Source: an uncultured Acetatifactor sp. (GTDB taxonomy: Bacteria > Bacillota > Clostridia > Lachnospirales > Lachnospiraceae). Taken from it: a stretch of DNA of 55,997 bases. Positions within the stretch are counted from its first letter, which is position 1; every line of letters begins with the position of its first letter. The stretch lies in the NCBI GenBank assembly GCA_947627115.1, contig CANQUQ010000015.1, positions 1 through 55,997 of the forward strand, written 5' to 3'. Of this stretch, positions 34,615 to 42,853 are shown piece after piece. The position numbers were made by a program, and so were the translations under genes. The notes beneath the pieces are model-generated. The model did not search any database and was not told where the DNA came from. It was given only the letters and a program-made list of their open reading frames with translations.

Positions 34615-35283
34615 TCAGGGTGCGGCAGCCTGCCCTCCCAGAATCGGCTCCACCGGGGCCACCTCCACGCGGATGTCATGACCTCCCGCGGCGGTCCCTT
34701 CTCCGGACGGCTCCTCCGCTTTCTGCGCTCCTGCACTGCTTTCCTCCGCCTCCTGCTCTTCCGTCCTCTGCGCCCCTGCGCTGCTCTCCTCCGCCTCCTG
34801 CTCCTCCGCTCGCTGCGCCTCTGCACTGCCTTCCTCCGTGCTCTGCTCCGCTGCTCGCTGCTCTTCCGTCCTCTGCGCCTCTGCGCTGCCTTCCTCCACG
34901 GGCGGCTCCTCCGCTCGCTGCGCCTCTGCATTGCTCTCCTCCGTGCTCTGCTCCGCCGCCCGCTGCTCCTCCGCTCTCCGACGCACCTCCTCCAGCGTCA
35001 TCCGCTCCAGCAGCGCATCCGTCTTCTCCGCCTCCTGCCTTGCTTCCTCCATACTCTTCTCCAGGCTCTGCCGGAGCGCATCGAGCCGATCGGCCGCCGT
35101 CGATCCCCCGTCGCCCGACAGCAGGCCCGCTATCGGCGAAAAGAGCTGTATCAGCACCATGACGCTCACCAGGAGCTTCAAATATTTTTCATAAGACTCC
35201 TGGGGCCTGAACTGGACTATCGCCTGAGCGCATATCATAAAAATCCCTGTCCGGCAGATCGCCTGAAAGAACGTACTGTGCAT
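34615..35283 (-). CDS. spoIIIAF: Stage III sporulation protein AF with repeat-rich C-terminal part
   Basis: A 222-residue protein. Two N-terminal membrane helices (about residues 8-25 and 35-57: AICRTGIFMICAQAIVQF and KYLKLLVSVMVLIQLFSPIAG) are typical of SpoIIIAF. Instead of most of the usual soluble domain, residues about 100-195 are low-complexity repeats of the type EEGSAEAQRAEEQ/EESSAGAQRTEEQ. The end, DIRVEVAPVEPILGG, again resembles the family C-terminus. ATG at 35283 is preferred to 35295 because it fits the palindrome-SD cassette (AGAGGGAAT-ATG). The repeats may be an expanded linker or a decayed domain. Confidence 0.85.
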   Translation of the reverse strand: MHSTFFQAICRTGIFMICAQAIVQFRPQESYEKYLKLLVSVMVLIQLFSPIAGLLSGDGGSTAADRLDALRQSLEKSMEEARQEAEKTDALLERMTLEEVRRRAEEQRAAEQSTEESNAEAQRAEEPPVEEGSAEAQRTEEQRAAEQSTEEGSAEAQRAEEQEAEESSAGAQRTEEQEAEESSAGAQKAEEPSGEGTAAGGHDIRVEVAPVEPILGGQAAAP

Positions 35284-35312
35284 ATTCCCTCTCATTCTGC
35301 CGCTTCAGCGGC
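35284..35312 (-). repeat. Palindrome-SD cassette, copy 5 (before spoIIIAF)
   Basis: On the minus strand GCCGCT-GA-AGCGGC is followed by AGAATGAGAGGGAAT and ATG. The distance is 15 nt. The stem is identical to that of copy 7. Confidence 0.75.
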
Positions 35313-35337
35313 CATTTCACAGCGGCTCGAAGCCTCC

Positions 35338-36390
35338 TCACCTTCTCACCGATGCGGTGATGACGGCCATGGCGATCAGGAGCAGCAGCATGGCGGTCAG
35401 CGTGGTGCGCAGAAGAAGCAGGCCCGCATCTCCGGTCCGGTCAGCGCAGGCCGTGATCCGTTTGTCACAGACGATCCCCATAAATGCGGCAGAGCCCTTT
35501 AGGATCCCCGCGATCACGGCAATCTTTATCAGCGGTGCGGCACACATTACCAGGAACAGCAGAAGCAGCACGACTCCCACGCTGTTCTTCACCATCACCG
35601 CGGAGCCCAGCACCATCTCCACCACCCCGTCGGCCAAATTTCCCACGCCGGGAATGGCGGACACCATCTTCTGCAGAGCGGAGGTCTTCACCGAATCCAC
35701 CACCGGCGCGATCAGCGCCTGAAAGACACTCAGCCCTGCCACGACTCCGACAGCCCCTTTCAGGACCCATCCGATCCCCTTTTCCAACAGATCGATGAGC
35801 AAATTCAGCTTCTCCTCCACCCACACGCCGTTTATCACCGCCAGCATGCACATGCTGCTGATCAGCGGCAGCAGTCCTCCCGCCAGCAGATTCTGGATCC
35901 CGTACAGGATGATGAGCATCATCTGGCCGGCGGCCCCCGCCGTGGCGGCACCCGTGGATATGCCCACCACCACCAGGTACGCCGGGATCATCAGCTGGAT
36001 GAACAGGATCACATTTCCCATGGCCTCCGCCGCGGTCTGCGCGGCCTGATAAAAGCAGCGCAGCAGGACCACCGTGAACAAGAGATACATAAAATAAAAA
36101 GCGATATCCGCCACCTGATGCCTGTCGAAAATCTCCACAAAATGCGTGATCAGGGCGGATACGATCCCAAGCACAAGGAACCAGATAAAGATATTCTTCA
36201 TCCCGGCGATCTGCCCCGTGACATCCGTGACGACACCTGAGAACAGACCGCTGACCGCCCCTATGATGTCCCCCTCCATGATCCTGCCCAGAAGGGCCTC
36301 CAGGGACAGCGTATTCTGAGGGAACAGGGTCTGCATGCCCTGCTCCAGCTTATCCAGCCCGTAATCCTGCCAGATGAGATCCATATCCAT
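35338..36390 (-). CDS. spoIIIAE: Stage III sporulation protein AE
   Basis: A 350-residue multispanning membrane protein. A soluble N-terminal segment (QDYGLDKLEQGMQTLFPQ) precedes about seven or eight membrane helices. Family elements include PAYLVVVGISTGAATAGAAG, GGLLPLISSMCMLAVINGVW and PVVDSVKTSALQKMVSAIPG. It is part of the SpoIIIA-SpoIIQ channel. No N-terminal signal peptide is seen, unlike the B. subtilis protein; GGGGGCGG upstream of the ATG supports the start and no in-frame extension reaches further. Confidence 0.95.
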   Translation of the reverse strand: MDMDLIWQDYGLDKLEQGMQTLFPQNTLSLEALLGRIMEGDIIGAVSGLFSGVVTDVTGQIAGMKNIFIWFLVLGIVSALITHFVEIFDRHQVADIAFYFMYLLFTVVLLRCFYQAAQTAAEAMGNVILFIQLMIPAYLVVVGISTGAATAGAAGQMMLIILYGIQNLLAGGLLPLISSMCMLAVINGVWVEEKLNLLIDLLEKGIGWVLKGAVGVVAGLSVFQALIAPVVDSVKTSALQKMVSAIPGVGNLADGVVEMVLGSAVMVKNSVGVVLLLLFLVMCAAPLIKIAVIAGILKGSAAFMGIVCDKRITACADRTGDAGLLLLRTTLTAMLLLLIAMAVITASVRR

Positions 36391-36408
36391 CGTGTGTCCG
36401 CCCCCTTT

Positions 36409-36795
36409 TTACATAAAATTCCGTATCTGCTCTATCACCGCGAACAGGACGGGCAGCCCCGCGAACATGACGGACAGCTTTCCCAATATCTCTATCTGCC
36501 CCGCCACCGACTGATAGCCGGCGTCCTTACAGATACCCGCACTGAACTCACAGACATAGGTGATCCCTATGACCTTCAGCAATATGGCCAGATAGCTCTC
36601 GGCCCCGTCCAGGTAGCCCCGGATCCTGTCCAGCTGTCCCACGACGGCCTCCACCTGCTTTACGGCATACCAGAAGATCAGTATCCCGGTACATATGCCC
36701 ACATAGATGCCGTATTCCGGCTTCTGCACCTTGAACTGCACTGCCAGGAGCACACCGGCAATGCCCAAGAATCCTATCTTGACAAGTTCCTGCAT
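36409..36795 (-). CDS. spoIIIAD: Stage III sporulation protein AD
   Basis: A 128-residue membrane protein with three or four helices and the family's VKIGFLGIAGVLLAVQFKVQ start. KVIGITYVCEFSAGICKDAG in the middle is highly characteristic, as is GKLSVMFAGLPVLFAVIEQI at the end. It belongs to the SpoIIIA channel complex and lies 12 nt after spoIIIAC. Confidence 0.95.
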   Translation of the reverse strand: MQELVKIGFLGIAGVLLAVQFKVQKPEYGIYVGICTGILIFWYAVKQVEAVVGQLDRIRGYLDGAESYLAILLKVIGITYVCEFSAGICKDAGYQSVAGQIEILGKLSVMFAGLPVLFAVIEQIRNFM

Positions 36796-36807
36796 CCCGC
36801 AGACCCC

Positions 36808-37002
36808 CTATAACGAAAACAAAGTCTGTATCGTCTGGAAAAGTTCATAGATGTACGGCACGATCCATGTCAGCACAAGGATCAGACCGGCCAGACTGAT
36901 GAGGAACGCATGCTCCTCCCGGCCGCTGTGCTTCAGCACCTGACTGAGTATCGTCACAAGTATTCCCACCGCCGCTATCCTGAATATCAGACTGATTCCC
37001 AT
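36808..37002 (-). CDS. spoIIIAC: Stage III sporulation protein AC
   Basis: A 64-residue two-helix membrane protein: MGISLIFRIAAVGILVTILS, a polar KHSGREEHA loop, then FLISLAGLILVLTWIVPYIY. The size and loop are typical of SpoIIIAC. The start at 37002 follows AAGGCGGG; a longer open frame upstream overlaps spoIIIAB and is not supported. Confidence 0.94.
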   Translation of the reverse strand: MGISLIFRIAAVGILVTILSQVLKHSGREEHAFLISLAGLILVLTWIVPYIYELFQTIQTLFSL

Positions 37003-37039
37003 AATTTCCCGCCTTCCGCTGTATTCTGCCCTCAGATAT

Positions 37040-37558
37040 CTACCACAACACGAGGATGAGCAACAGCCCTCCCATCGCTCCAAGCCCAACAGCCATTCTG
37101 CATTTCTCGGTATTTTCACGCTCCAGCTTCTCTACGGTCCCCGCCATCAGCTCTTCGCTCCGTTCTATGGCGCGCAGCTGCATTTGTCCGTCCATGTATC
37201 CGCTCTCTGAGGCGAACTGCAAAAAGGCCTCGCGGTCTTCCTCCTTCAGGGGCAGCGCCGCCAGAGGCTCCCGCATCCTGTCCCGGAACACTCCCGCGAA
37301 GGATTCCCCTGTGTTTTCCTTCATCACGCTGTCAATGCTGCGCAGTGCCCCGGCGAACGGAGGCTCCAGCCGGGCCGCCACATTCCTGCAGCTCTCCGGC
37401 AGTGTGGCCCGGCCGTAGCGGACCTCCCCTGCCAGAAGCTCAAGGATCGTCTTCAGCTGGCGCAGGGCCCTGACTCTTCCGAGCAGCTGTCCCCGATACC
37501 ACATGCCCAGTCCCAGACATCCCGCAAATATCATCACTCCCCCCACGCCTCTAAGCAT
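37040..37558 (-). CDS. spoIIIAB: Stage III sporulation protein AB
   Basis: A 172-residue protein with hydrophobic helices at both ends, resembling GspF-type membrane proteins. RVRALRQLKTILELLAGEVRYGR near residue 30 and FLQFASESGYMDGQMQLRAI in the C-terminal half are diagnostic. It is thought to work with the ATPase SpoIIIAA. The start overlaps the spoIIIAA stop by 8 nt, implying coupled translation. Confidence 0.95.
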   Translation of the reverse strand: MLRGVGGVMIFAGCLGLGMWYRGQLLGRVRALRQLKTILELLAGEVRYGRATLPESCRNVAARLEPPFAGALRSIDSVMKENTGESFAGVFRDRMREPLAALPLKEEDREAFLQFASESGYMDGQMQLRAIERSEELMAGTVEKLERENTEKCRMAVGLGAMGGLLLILVLW

Positions 37559-38495
37559 CTGACTCTCCCATCCTGATCAGCTCTCTCATCATACAGCGGC
37601 CGTCCCTGCGGCCAAGCAGGAATCCCACATCGAACAGCTGATTCCATTTCTCACGGCCCACCCCGAACCGCCGTTCCACATCCCGGAGGCAGTCCCCGTG
37701 AACCGTGGCAAGTATTTTGCAGCCGCAGGACGCCGCCCGGAAGAGCTGCTCCAATTCCTCGCTGCTTCCCAGCTCGTCTATGGCTATGACCTGCGGCGAC
37801 ATGGAGCGCAGGAGCAGGAGCATTCCCAGCCTCTTAGGGCAGGCGTCCAGCACATCCGTGCGCATCCCAAGATCGTTCTGGGGGACTCCGCAAAATGAGC
37901 CTGCCAGCTCGGAACGCTCGTCCACCACCCCTACCGTCATGCCCCGGCCCCAGGCGCCCCCGTCGGATATCTGGCGTATGAGATCCCGCAGCAGCGTGGT
38001 CTTACCGCACCCCGGCGGGGAAACGATCAGCGCGCTCTTCAGTCCCTTTTCTCCGTACATATAGGAAATGACGCCGTCCGCAGCGCCCATGACCTGATGG
38101 GAGATCCTGATATTGATGTACGAAATATTTTTTATGCTCCGCAGTCTTCCGTCATCCTCCAGCACTGCCTGTCCGGCCACCCCTACCCGATGTCCGCCGC
38201 TGACCGTGATGAAGCCCTGCCTCAGCTCGTCCTCAAACGCATAGAGGGAATAGTGACAGATATGCTTCAAAAGCCCCTCCAGCTCCTGCGGTGTGGCACT
38301 GTATGCATGCAAAGGGCTGTCCAAGAACAGACCGTTCGAATCCAGGAACAACTCCCTGCCCCCCATATGTATCACCACCGGCCGATAGGCCCGCAGGCGG
38401 ATCTCCTGTATATCCTTCTCACAGGCCGCCGTCCGCTTCCAGAAGCCGCGCCGCTCCGCAGGAAACAGCTGCAAGATCGTATTCGCCACCGGCAT
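37551..38495 (-). CDS. spoIIIAA: Stage III sporulation protein AA (ATPase)
   Basis: A 314-residue secretion-type ATPase of the SpoIIIA channel. Features are an N-terminal IQEIRLRAYRPVVIHMGGRE domain, Walker A SPPGCGKTTLLRDLIRQI and VGVVDERSELAGSFCG. Walker B-like QVIAIDELGSSEELEQL and ILATVHGDCLRDVERR also occur. The ATG at 38495 lies only 2 nt behind GGGAGG; a GTG two codons later (38489) has ideal 7-nt spacing and may be the true start. It is the first gene of the operon, which should be transcribed by sigma-E in the mother cell. Confidence 0.95.
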   Translation of the reverse strand: MPVANTILQLFPAERRGFWKRTAACEKDIQEIRLRAYRPVVIHMGGRELFLDSNGLFLDSPLHAYSATPQELEGLLKHICHYSLYAFEDELRQGFITVSGGHRVGVAGQAVLEDDGRLRSIKNISYINIRISHQVMGAADGVISYMYGEKGLKSALIVSPPGCGKTTLLRDLIRQISDGGAWGRGMTVGVVDERSELAGSFCGVPQNDLGMRTDVLDACPKRLGMLLLLRSMSPQVIAIDELGSSEELEQLFRAASCGCKILATVHGDCLRDVERRFGVGREKWNQLFDVGFLLGRRDGRCMMRELIRMGESDA

Positions 38496-38595
38496 ACCCT
38501 CCCTTCACACAGCGCCGCCCGGTACAGACGTGCATAGGTTCGTCCCCTCTCTCAAATATATGACGCCGGGACGCGGATATGCCTGTAAATTTATA

Positions 38596-38623
38596 AAGGA
38601 GCAGCCCCCAAAGGCTGCTCCTT
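38596..38623 (-). terminator. Intrinsic terminator of the second transglutaminase gene
   Basis: AAGGAGCAGCC (38596-38606) pairs perfectly with GGCTGCTCCTT (38613-38623). On the minus strand TTTATAAATTTA follows. It lies just behind the gene ending at 38641 and insulates it from the spoIIIA operon. Confidence 0.8.
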
Positions 38624-38640
38624 CTCAAATGCTCCCAAAT

Positions 38641-40251
38641 TTATTCAGTATAAATGTTGTGATAGATGCGATAATATCCTCCGCCCAGATTCTGGACCTG
38701 GATCTGTATGGAAAAGTTCTCTGCCTTAAGCTCCTTCAACACCCCGTCCACATAGCCGCCGCGATAGCTTCCGCTGCTGTATGCTCTCTCCACACTGCTC
38801 CAGAGACTTTCGGGAATCACATTGCTGAACGTCTTATCCCCCAGCCCCACCTTCTTCATCTGTGTCCGGCAGTCGCTGTAATACTCAGCCAGAGTGTCCA
38901 GCACATCCTCCTCACGGATTCCGGCCTTTTTCAGATTCTCCTGATGCCTCCGTTCTTCCTCCGTCATCTCTTCCCCGCTCTCGGCCTCGTTCCCACTCAC
39001 CCAGGACAGAGGCTTCTGAGGGTCGGGATTGATCAGACTTTGCGCATCCACAGCTTCCTCTTCCTCCTCCCCGTCCTGCGCCGGCGTCTCTGTGGGCACG
39101 ACAGCTGCAGCGTCTTCGGGCTCCTCCCCTCCTGCAGTCCCCGTGCACGCGGGAAGATATACGGACAGTCCGGTGCGGATGTGCGTGTCCGCAAATTCTG
39201 CGTCCGTCTTGTTAAAATAATCGTAAGTCATCGGCTCCGTGTCGTCCCAGGTGAGATCCACATTGTAGTATTTCCCATCCAGCCGGACAATGTTCCAGGC
39301 GTGGGCCTCCCCCGCATATCCGGTGCAGTAATAGCACGGAATCCCCAGCTCCGTCATCAGCAGCTGGAACGCTCTGGCATATCCCGCACAGACGGTACGC
39401 CCGTTCTCTATGGCGCTGTAGGCCACCTGATCGTACGGGGCATTTCTGTCATACTCCGCCATCTCCGCCAGCGCATCGTGGATATATTTTTCTTTTTCCG
39501 CGTCGCTTCCCAAAGCATTCGCCTTCTGAACCAGATCCCTGGCCCTGTCGTAATAATCCGCCATCCCCGGCTCGTTTTCGGCCAGATCGTTGTATTCCAG
39601 CGTGACCTCCACACAGGTGCCGTCCTCCAGATACATACAGGAATAACCGGTCTCCAGGAGCACCAGCTCCGGATGATCGTTGAACACCGCCTCAAAGACC
39701 GTATTCAGTTCCTCCAGACTTGCACTGACCGATGGGACAAAGGACGTGACCTGCGCCATGGCATTGGAGTAGATCTGCATGTAAAGCGGCTTCAGCTCCT
39801 CCTCCAGCATGGCATAATAGGGATAGAGGCTCTCGTCCGCCAACAGCCCGCTTTCCGTGTCCGTCCCCGTCAGGATCTCGCTCAGACCGTCCGCCTCCTC
39901 CGGCGCGATCTGTCTGGTGTCTGCACTGACAGGCTCATACCCCCACAGCCCCCTCACCTCAGGCGGAAGCTCCTCCGGCATATCGGCGGGCAGCAGATAT
40001 CCTGCCGTCTCCCGGTCGGGCAGCCAGTCCACATTGATGCCGGGCCTGGGTTCCGGCAGCACGCCCTCGCCCCTTCCCTGCTGTGCCTGGGACGCACTTT
40101 GGTCTGCCGGACCCGAACCCTGCCGCGCTGTCTGCACACGCTGTGCCAGCATCTGCGTCAGCGAAGGGTTCAGGGCGCATATTAAGATCGCCAGGCAGGC
40201 TGCCGTTATCAGCCCCGCCAGCGCAAAAAAGATACGCTTACATATCTTCAT
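38641..40251 (-). CDS. Transglutaminase-domain membrane-anchored protein
   Basis: A 536-residue exported protein with one N-terminal membrane helix (about residues 7-28) and a Gln/Ser-rich linker. The helical VFEAVFNDHPELVLLETGY element is shared with the paralog at 28902-30176. The transglutaminase core has Cys in GRTVCAGYARAFQLL, His in GEAHAWNIV and Asp in YYNVDLTWDD. An acidic Glu-rich insertion (about 375-430) precedes an unrecognised C-terminal domain. A surface cysteine peptidase or crosslinking role is inferred. The start has only a weak GTGAGAG site and lies within a palindrome-SD cassette. Confidence 0.83.
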   Translation of the reverse strand: MKICKRIFFALAGLITAACLAILICALNPSLTQMLAQRVQTARQGSGPADQSASQAQQGRGEGVLPEPRPGINVDWLPDRETAGYLLPADMPEELPPEVRGLWGYEPVSADTRQIAPEEADGLSEILTGTDTESGLLADESLYPYYAMLEEELKPLYMQIYSNAMAQVTSFVPSVSASLEELNTVFEAVFNDHPELVLLETGYSCMYLEDGTCVEVTLEYNDLAENEPGMADYYDRARDLVQKANALGSDAEKEKYIHDALAEMAEYDRNAPYDQVAYSAIENGRTVCAGYARAFQLLMTELGIPCYYCTGYAGEAHAWNIVRLDGKYYNVDLTWDDTEPMTYDYFNKTDAEFADTHIRTGLSVYLPACTGTAGGEEPEDAAAVVPTETPAQDGEEEEEAVDAQSLINPDPQKPLSWVSGNEAESGEEMTEEERRHQENLKKAGIREEDVLDTLAEYYSDCRTQMKKVGLGDKTFSNVIPESLWSSVERAYSSGSYRGGYVDGVLKELKAENFSIQIQVQNLGGGYYRIYHNIYTE

Positions 40252-40281
40252 CTCTCACACACATTCCGCCGCATATGCGGC
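40252..40281 (-). repeat. Palindrome-SD cassette, copy 6 (before the transglutaminase gene)
   Basis: On the minus strand GCCGCA-TA-TGCGGC is followed by GGAATGTGTGTGAGAG and ATG. The palindrome to start distance is 16 nt. Confidence 0.7.
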
Positions 40282-40406
40282 CGTTCTTTTGTCATCTCCA
40301 TCTTATCATAAAAGGCCTCCCCATAGCAACCTTGGATTTCCCTGCTGTAAGGCCCGGCGCCCGGACAGGTCTGCGATACTATTCAAAATTTTTCATATAA
40401 AAAAAG

Positions 40407-40440
40407 GGAGCTGCGCACCAAGTACTCAGTGCGCAGCTCC
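40407..40440 (-). terminator. Intrinsic terminator of hsp20
   Basis: GGAGCTGCGCAC (40407-40418) pairs with GTGCGCAGCTCC (40429-40440). On the minus strand seven Ts follow. It lies 21 nt after the hsp20 stop codon. Confidence 0.92.
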
Positions 40441-40461
40441 ACACATTCATGCATTTACGGC

Positions 40462-40905
40462 TCAGCCCTCGATCGGGATGTATTTTGTCTCCTCCACCTT
40501 CGGCACAGCCTCTTTCTTCGGAACGCTCAGCTTCAGGATGCCGTCCTCGAATTTTGCCTTGATATCCTCCTGTGTGACATCTTCGCCCACATAGAAGCTT
40601 CTGCTGCAGGTCCCGTAATATCTCTCCCGGCGAATATACTTTCCGTTGCCGTCCTTCTCGTCATTGTCCTGTTTGGTCTCGGCGCTGACCACCAGATAAC
40701 CGTCCTTCAGTTCCGCCTTGACATCTTCTTTCTTGTATCCGGGAAGATCGATGGCAAGCTCATAGCCTCCGTCGTTCTCCTTGATATCCGTGCGCATCAC
40801 GTTGGTCGAAGGAGTGTTGTATCTTGCGATCGCCCTGGTGGGACGGGCAAAATCATCCAGAAAATCCTCGATCAAATTTTCTCCAAAAATACTAGGCATC
40901 AACAT
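40462..40905 (-). CDS. Small heat shock protein Hsp20/alpha-crystallin
   Basis: A 147-residue ATP-independent holdase chaperone. It has the N-terminal FDDF-like segment, the alpha-crystallin domain from about residue 36 (TDIKENDGGYELAIDLPGYK) and SFYVGEDVTQEDIKAKFEDG followed by ILKLSVPK. The last is the conserved A-x-x-x-x-G-I-L motif. A C-terminal IPI motif for oligomer contacts follows (KYIPIEG). AGGAGG precedes the ATG by 8 nt. A CIRCE element overlapping the promoter places it under HrcA control, and it is transcribed alone between a strong promoter and a strong terminator. Confidence 0.96.
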   Translation of the reverse strand: MLMPSIFGENLIEDFLDDFARPTRAIARYNTPSTNVMRTDIKENDGGYELAIDLPGYKKEDVKAELKDGYLVVSAETKQDNDEKDGNGKYIRRERYYGTCSRSFYVGEDVTQEDIKAKFEDGILKLSVPKKEAVPKVEETKYIPIEG

Positions 40906-41005
40906 AAGTCATTCCTCCTTTTTCTTATACATGACTGCCGTCATATTCATTGTTTCCCGGAGTGGGATAAAGTATGTGTTCCTTTATCTCCTTCGTTCTG
41001 ACTCT

Positions 41006-41034
41006 GTTATAACACCTTTATTAGCACTCGTCAA
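41006..41034 (-). promoter_or_regulatory. hsp20 promoter
   Basis: On the minus strand TTGACG (41034-41029) and TATAAC (41011-41006) lie 17 nt apart. The -35 box is inside the CIRCE element. Confidence 0.85.
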
Positions 41035-41047
41035 TAGTGAGTGCTAA
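41021..41047. promoter_or_regulatory. CIRCE element (HrcA operator)
   Basis: TTAGCACTC-N9-GAGTGCTAA is a perfect match to the CIRCE consensus. It overlaps the -35 region of hsp20, so binding of HrcA would block the promoter. Confidence 0.97.
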
Positions 41048-41071
41048 TAATTAATTTTTCTTTTATACTTT

Positions 41072-42853
41072 TTATTTTTTCTTTACAAGGATGCATTCAA
41101 ACATGCCCTTGCGCTTATCATAGCGCAGATAATGGAGCAGTCCGTGGCATCGGAAAATATTATGTGCGATGGACAGTCCCAGACCTGTGCCCTGTCTGCC
41201 GCCCCTGCTTTCATCCCCCGTCACGAACGGTTCCCACAATCTGCGGATCCTCCCCCGGTATGAAAGGTGGGCATCGTTCTGTACGATGAGGGCATATTTC
41301 TTTCCCACCACCCGGATCTTACCCTTCTGCGGCGTATAGCGGATACAGTTGGTGACCAGATTGTCCATGGCACGCCCGAACAATTCCCGGTCTCCTTTGA
41401 ACGGGAACGAGCCCTCCAGAGAAACGGAAAGTTCTTTTTTGGAAACATCGCTCTCATATCTGGAAAAAAGCTCTCTGCAGATCGCCACTCCTTCCAACGC
41501 CGTCTTTTTTATGGGACGCTCATTCCTTTCCTCGCGGAACAATTCCAGATTCTTCTCTATGATATCCTTCATGTAGCAGACGTTTTCCGTGATGCCGTCA
41601 ATATAGCGGTCTCTCTTTTCCTCATGTGCATTCAGCTTCAAATTCTCCGCGTATCCCCCGATGACCGTCAGCGGAGATTTCAGATCGTGAGCCATGGAAT
41701 CCATCAACGTCCTCCGATAGGTCTCCATGGCATTTCGATTCTTCAGAGTGCGAAAAGCCGCCACAGTCCATACCGCAGCCGCAAAAAATGCGGTCAGGCA
41801 GCAAGCCGCTGCAGTCTTTCGGAGCATTTTCAGATCGTCCCCAAAAAGCGCAGGGTACTCACAGTAGAAATTCAGCAGATACTCCTGGCCTGTACGATCC
41901 GTGAAGGCTCTGGACGCGGCGCACCATATCCTGCCGGAACAAAATGCAAGGACACCGTTGTTCTCCCGGCCAAAGAGATATCCTCCGCCATTCCGATCCA
42001 ATCTGCGGAACTGACTTGCCGCCCGCTCCCTCTCCCCGTCTGTCCGCTCCCGGTCGTCCACGATCATGAAGGTGACGAATTCCGCCGGATCTATCTCGCG
42101 ATACACATATCCGTCCTCCTGCTCTCCGGGACCGTTCTCACCTGCCGCCGTGTCAGAAAGATCCAAAATCTCCCTTCCCACGACCGTCTCCTGTACATGT
42201 AAGTCTGCTCCCCGGCCAGGATTGACCAGTATCTCGTCTATCTGCACCCTGCCCGGCTTGAACTGGCTGCCGTTTACATACATATCCAGCACCCGCGCGG
42301 TGCGATAGGTCCCTCCCGCCAAAAAGACCTTTTCCGTTTCTCCTGCGGAGTCCGCACCGTTTCCGTATACTCGCCGATAGACCTCCGCCACATCTTCAAA
42401 AGGGCATTGGAAGACCCTCAGGTCTTCGCTCTCTGTTTTCGTATCCTTCTGGCGGAGCACTAAAAAGCCCTGCCCTTCGGTATCCGCCAGCACTTCCCCG
42501 GTAGCGGCGTCTATCCAGCATCCGTAGCTTTTGCCCGTCCATGCCATGTAATCCCCGAACTTATCCTGGCCGGCGGGATGCCATATTGTCCTCAGGGCCG
42601 CCAGACGGAACGCCACCTCCCCCGCCGCTTCCTCATAGGTGTGTTCCGCAAGGGTCTGTTCTATGCCGCTCAGCACCGTATTGCAATAGCTCTCGTTCTC
42701 TTTTACCAGCCGATCGGTACTGCCATAAAAGCGGCAGGTCAAAAAGGCGTACAGCATTGCCCCAAAAACGATCATGCAGATCGCCGCGCGCTTAAAAAAG
42801 AGACCGGCAAATACTGCGATCCCCTGTTCTTTGCTATCCCTGCCCCGTTTCAT
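41072..42853 (-). CDS. Sensor histidine kinase
   Basis: A 593-residue membrane kinase. Helix 1 is at about residues 22-40 and helix 2 at about 349-370. They bracket an unusually large external sensor domain of about 300 residues with no domain recognised by eye. The H-box is SMAHDLKSPLTVIGGYAEN and the N-box DNLVTNCIRYTPQKG. The usual DxGxG box reads IVQNDAHLSYRG, a variant seen in Firmicute kinases, before LWEPFVTGDESR and GTGLGLSIAHNI. The start overlaps the response regulator stop by 4 nt (ATGA), so the two form one operon. Confidence 0.93.
   Translation of the reverse strand: MKRGRDSKEQGIAVFAGLFFKRAAICMIVFGAMLYAFLTCRFYGSTDRLVKENESYCNTVLSGIEQTLAEHTYEEAAGEVAFRLAALRTIWHPAGQDKFGDYMAWTGKSYGCWIDAATGEVLADTEGQGFLVLRQKDTKTESEDLRVFQCPFEDVAEVYRRVYGNGADSAGETEKVFLAGGTYRTARVLDMYVNGSQFKPGRVQIDEILVNPGRGADLHVQETVVGREILDLSDTAAGENGPGEQEDGYVYREIDPAEFVTFMIVDDRERTDGERERAASQFRRLDRNGGGYLFGRENNGVLAFCSGRIWCAASRAFTDRTGQEYLLNFYCEYPALFGDDLKMLRKTAAACCLTAFFAAAVWTVAAFRTLKNRNAMETYRRTLMDSMAHDLKSPLTVIGGYAENLKLNAHEEKRDRYIDGITENVCYMKDIIEKNLELFREERNERPIKKTALEGVAICRELFSRYESDVSKKELSVSLEGSFPFKGDRELFGRAMDNLVTNCIRYTPQKGKIRVVGKKYALIVQNDAHLSYRGRIRRLWEPFVTGDESRGGRQGTGLGLSIAHNIFRCHGLLHYLRYDKRKGMFECILVKKK

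Noticed and set aside
38496..38580. Sigma-E promoter for spoIIIAA
   Set aside because: A GTCATAT-like -35 element is present near 38555, but no matching CATA-type -10 lies at the required distance.
41072..42853. Inactive histidine kinase because the DxGxG box is missing
   Set aside because: The sequence IVQNDAHLSYRG before LWEPFVTGDESR resembles a variant box found in active Firmicute kinases; the other boxes are intact.
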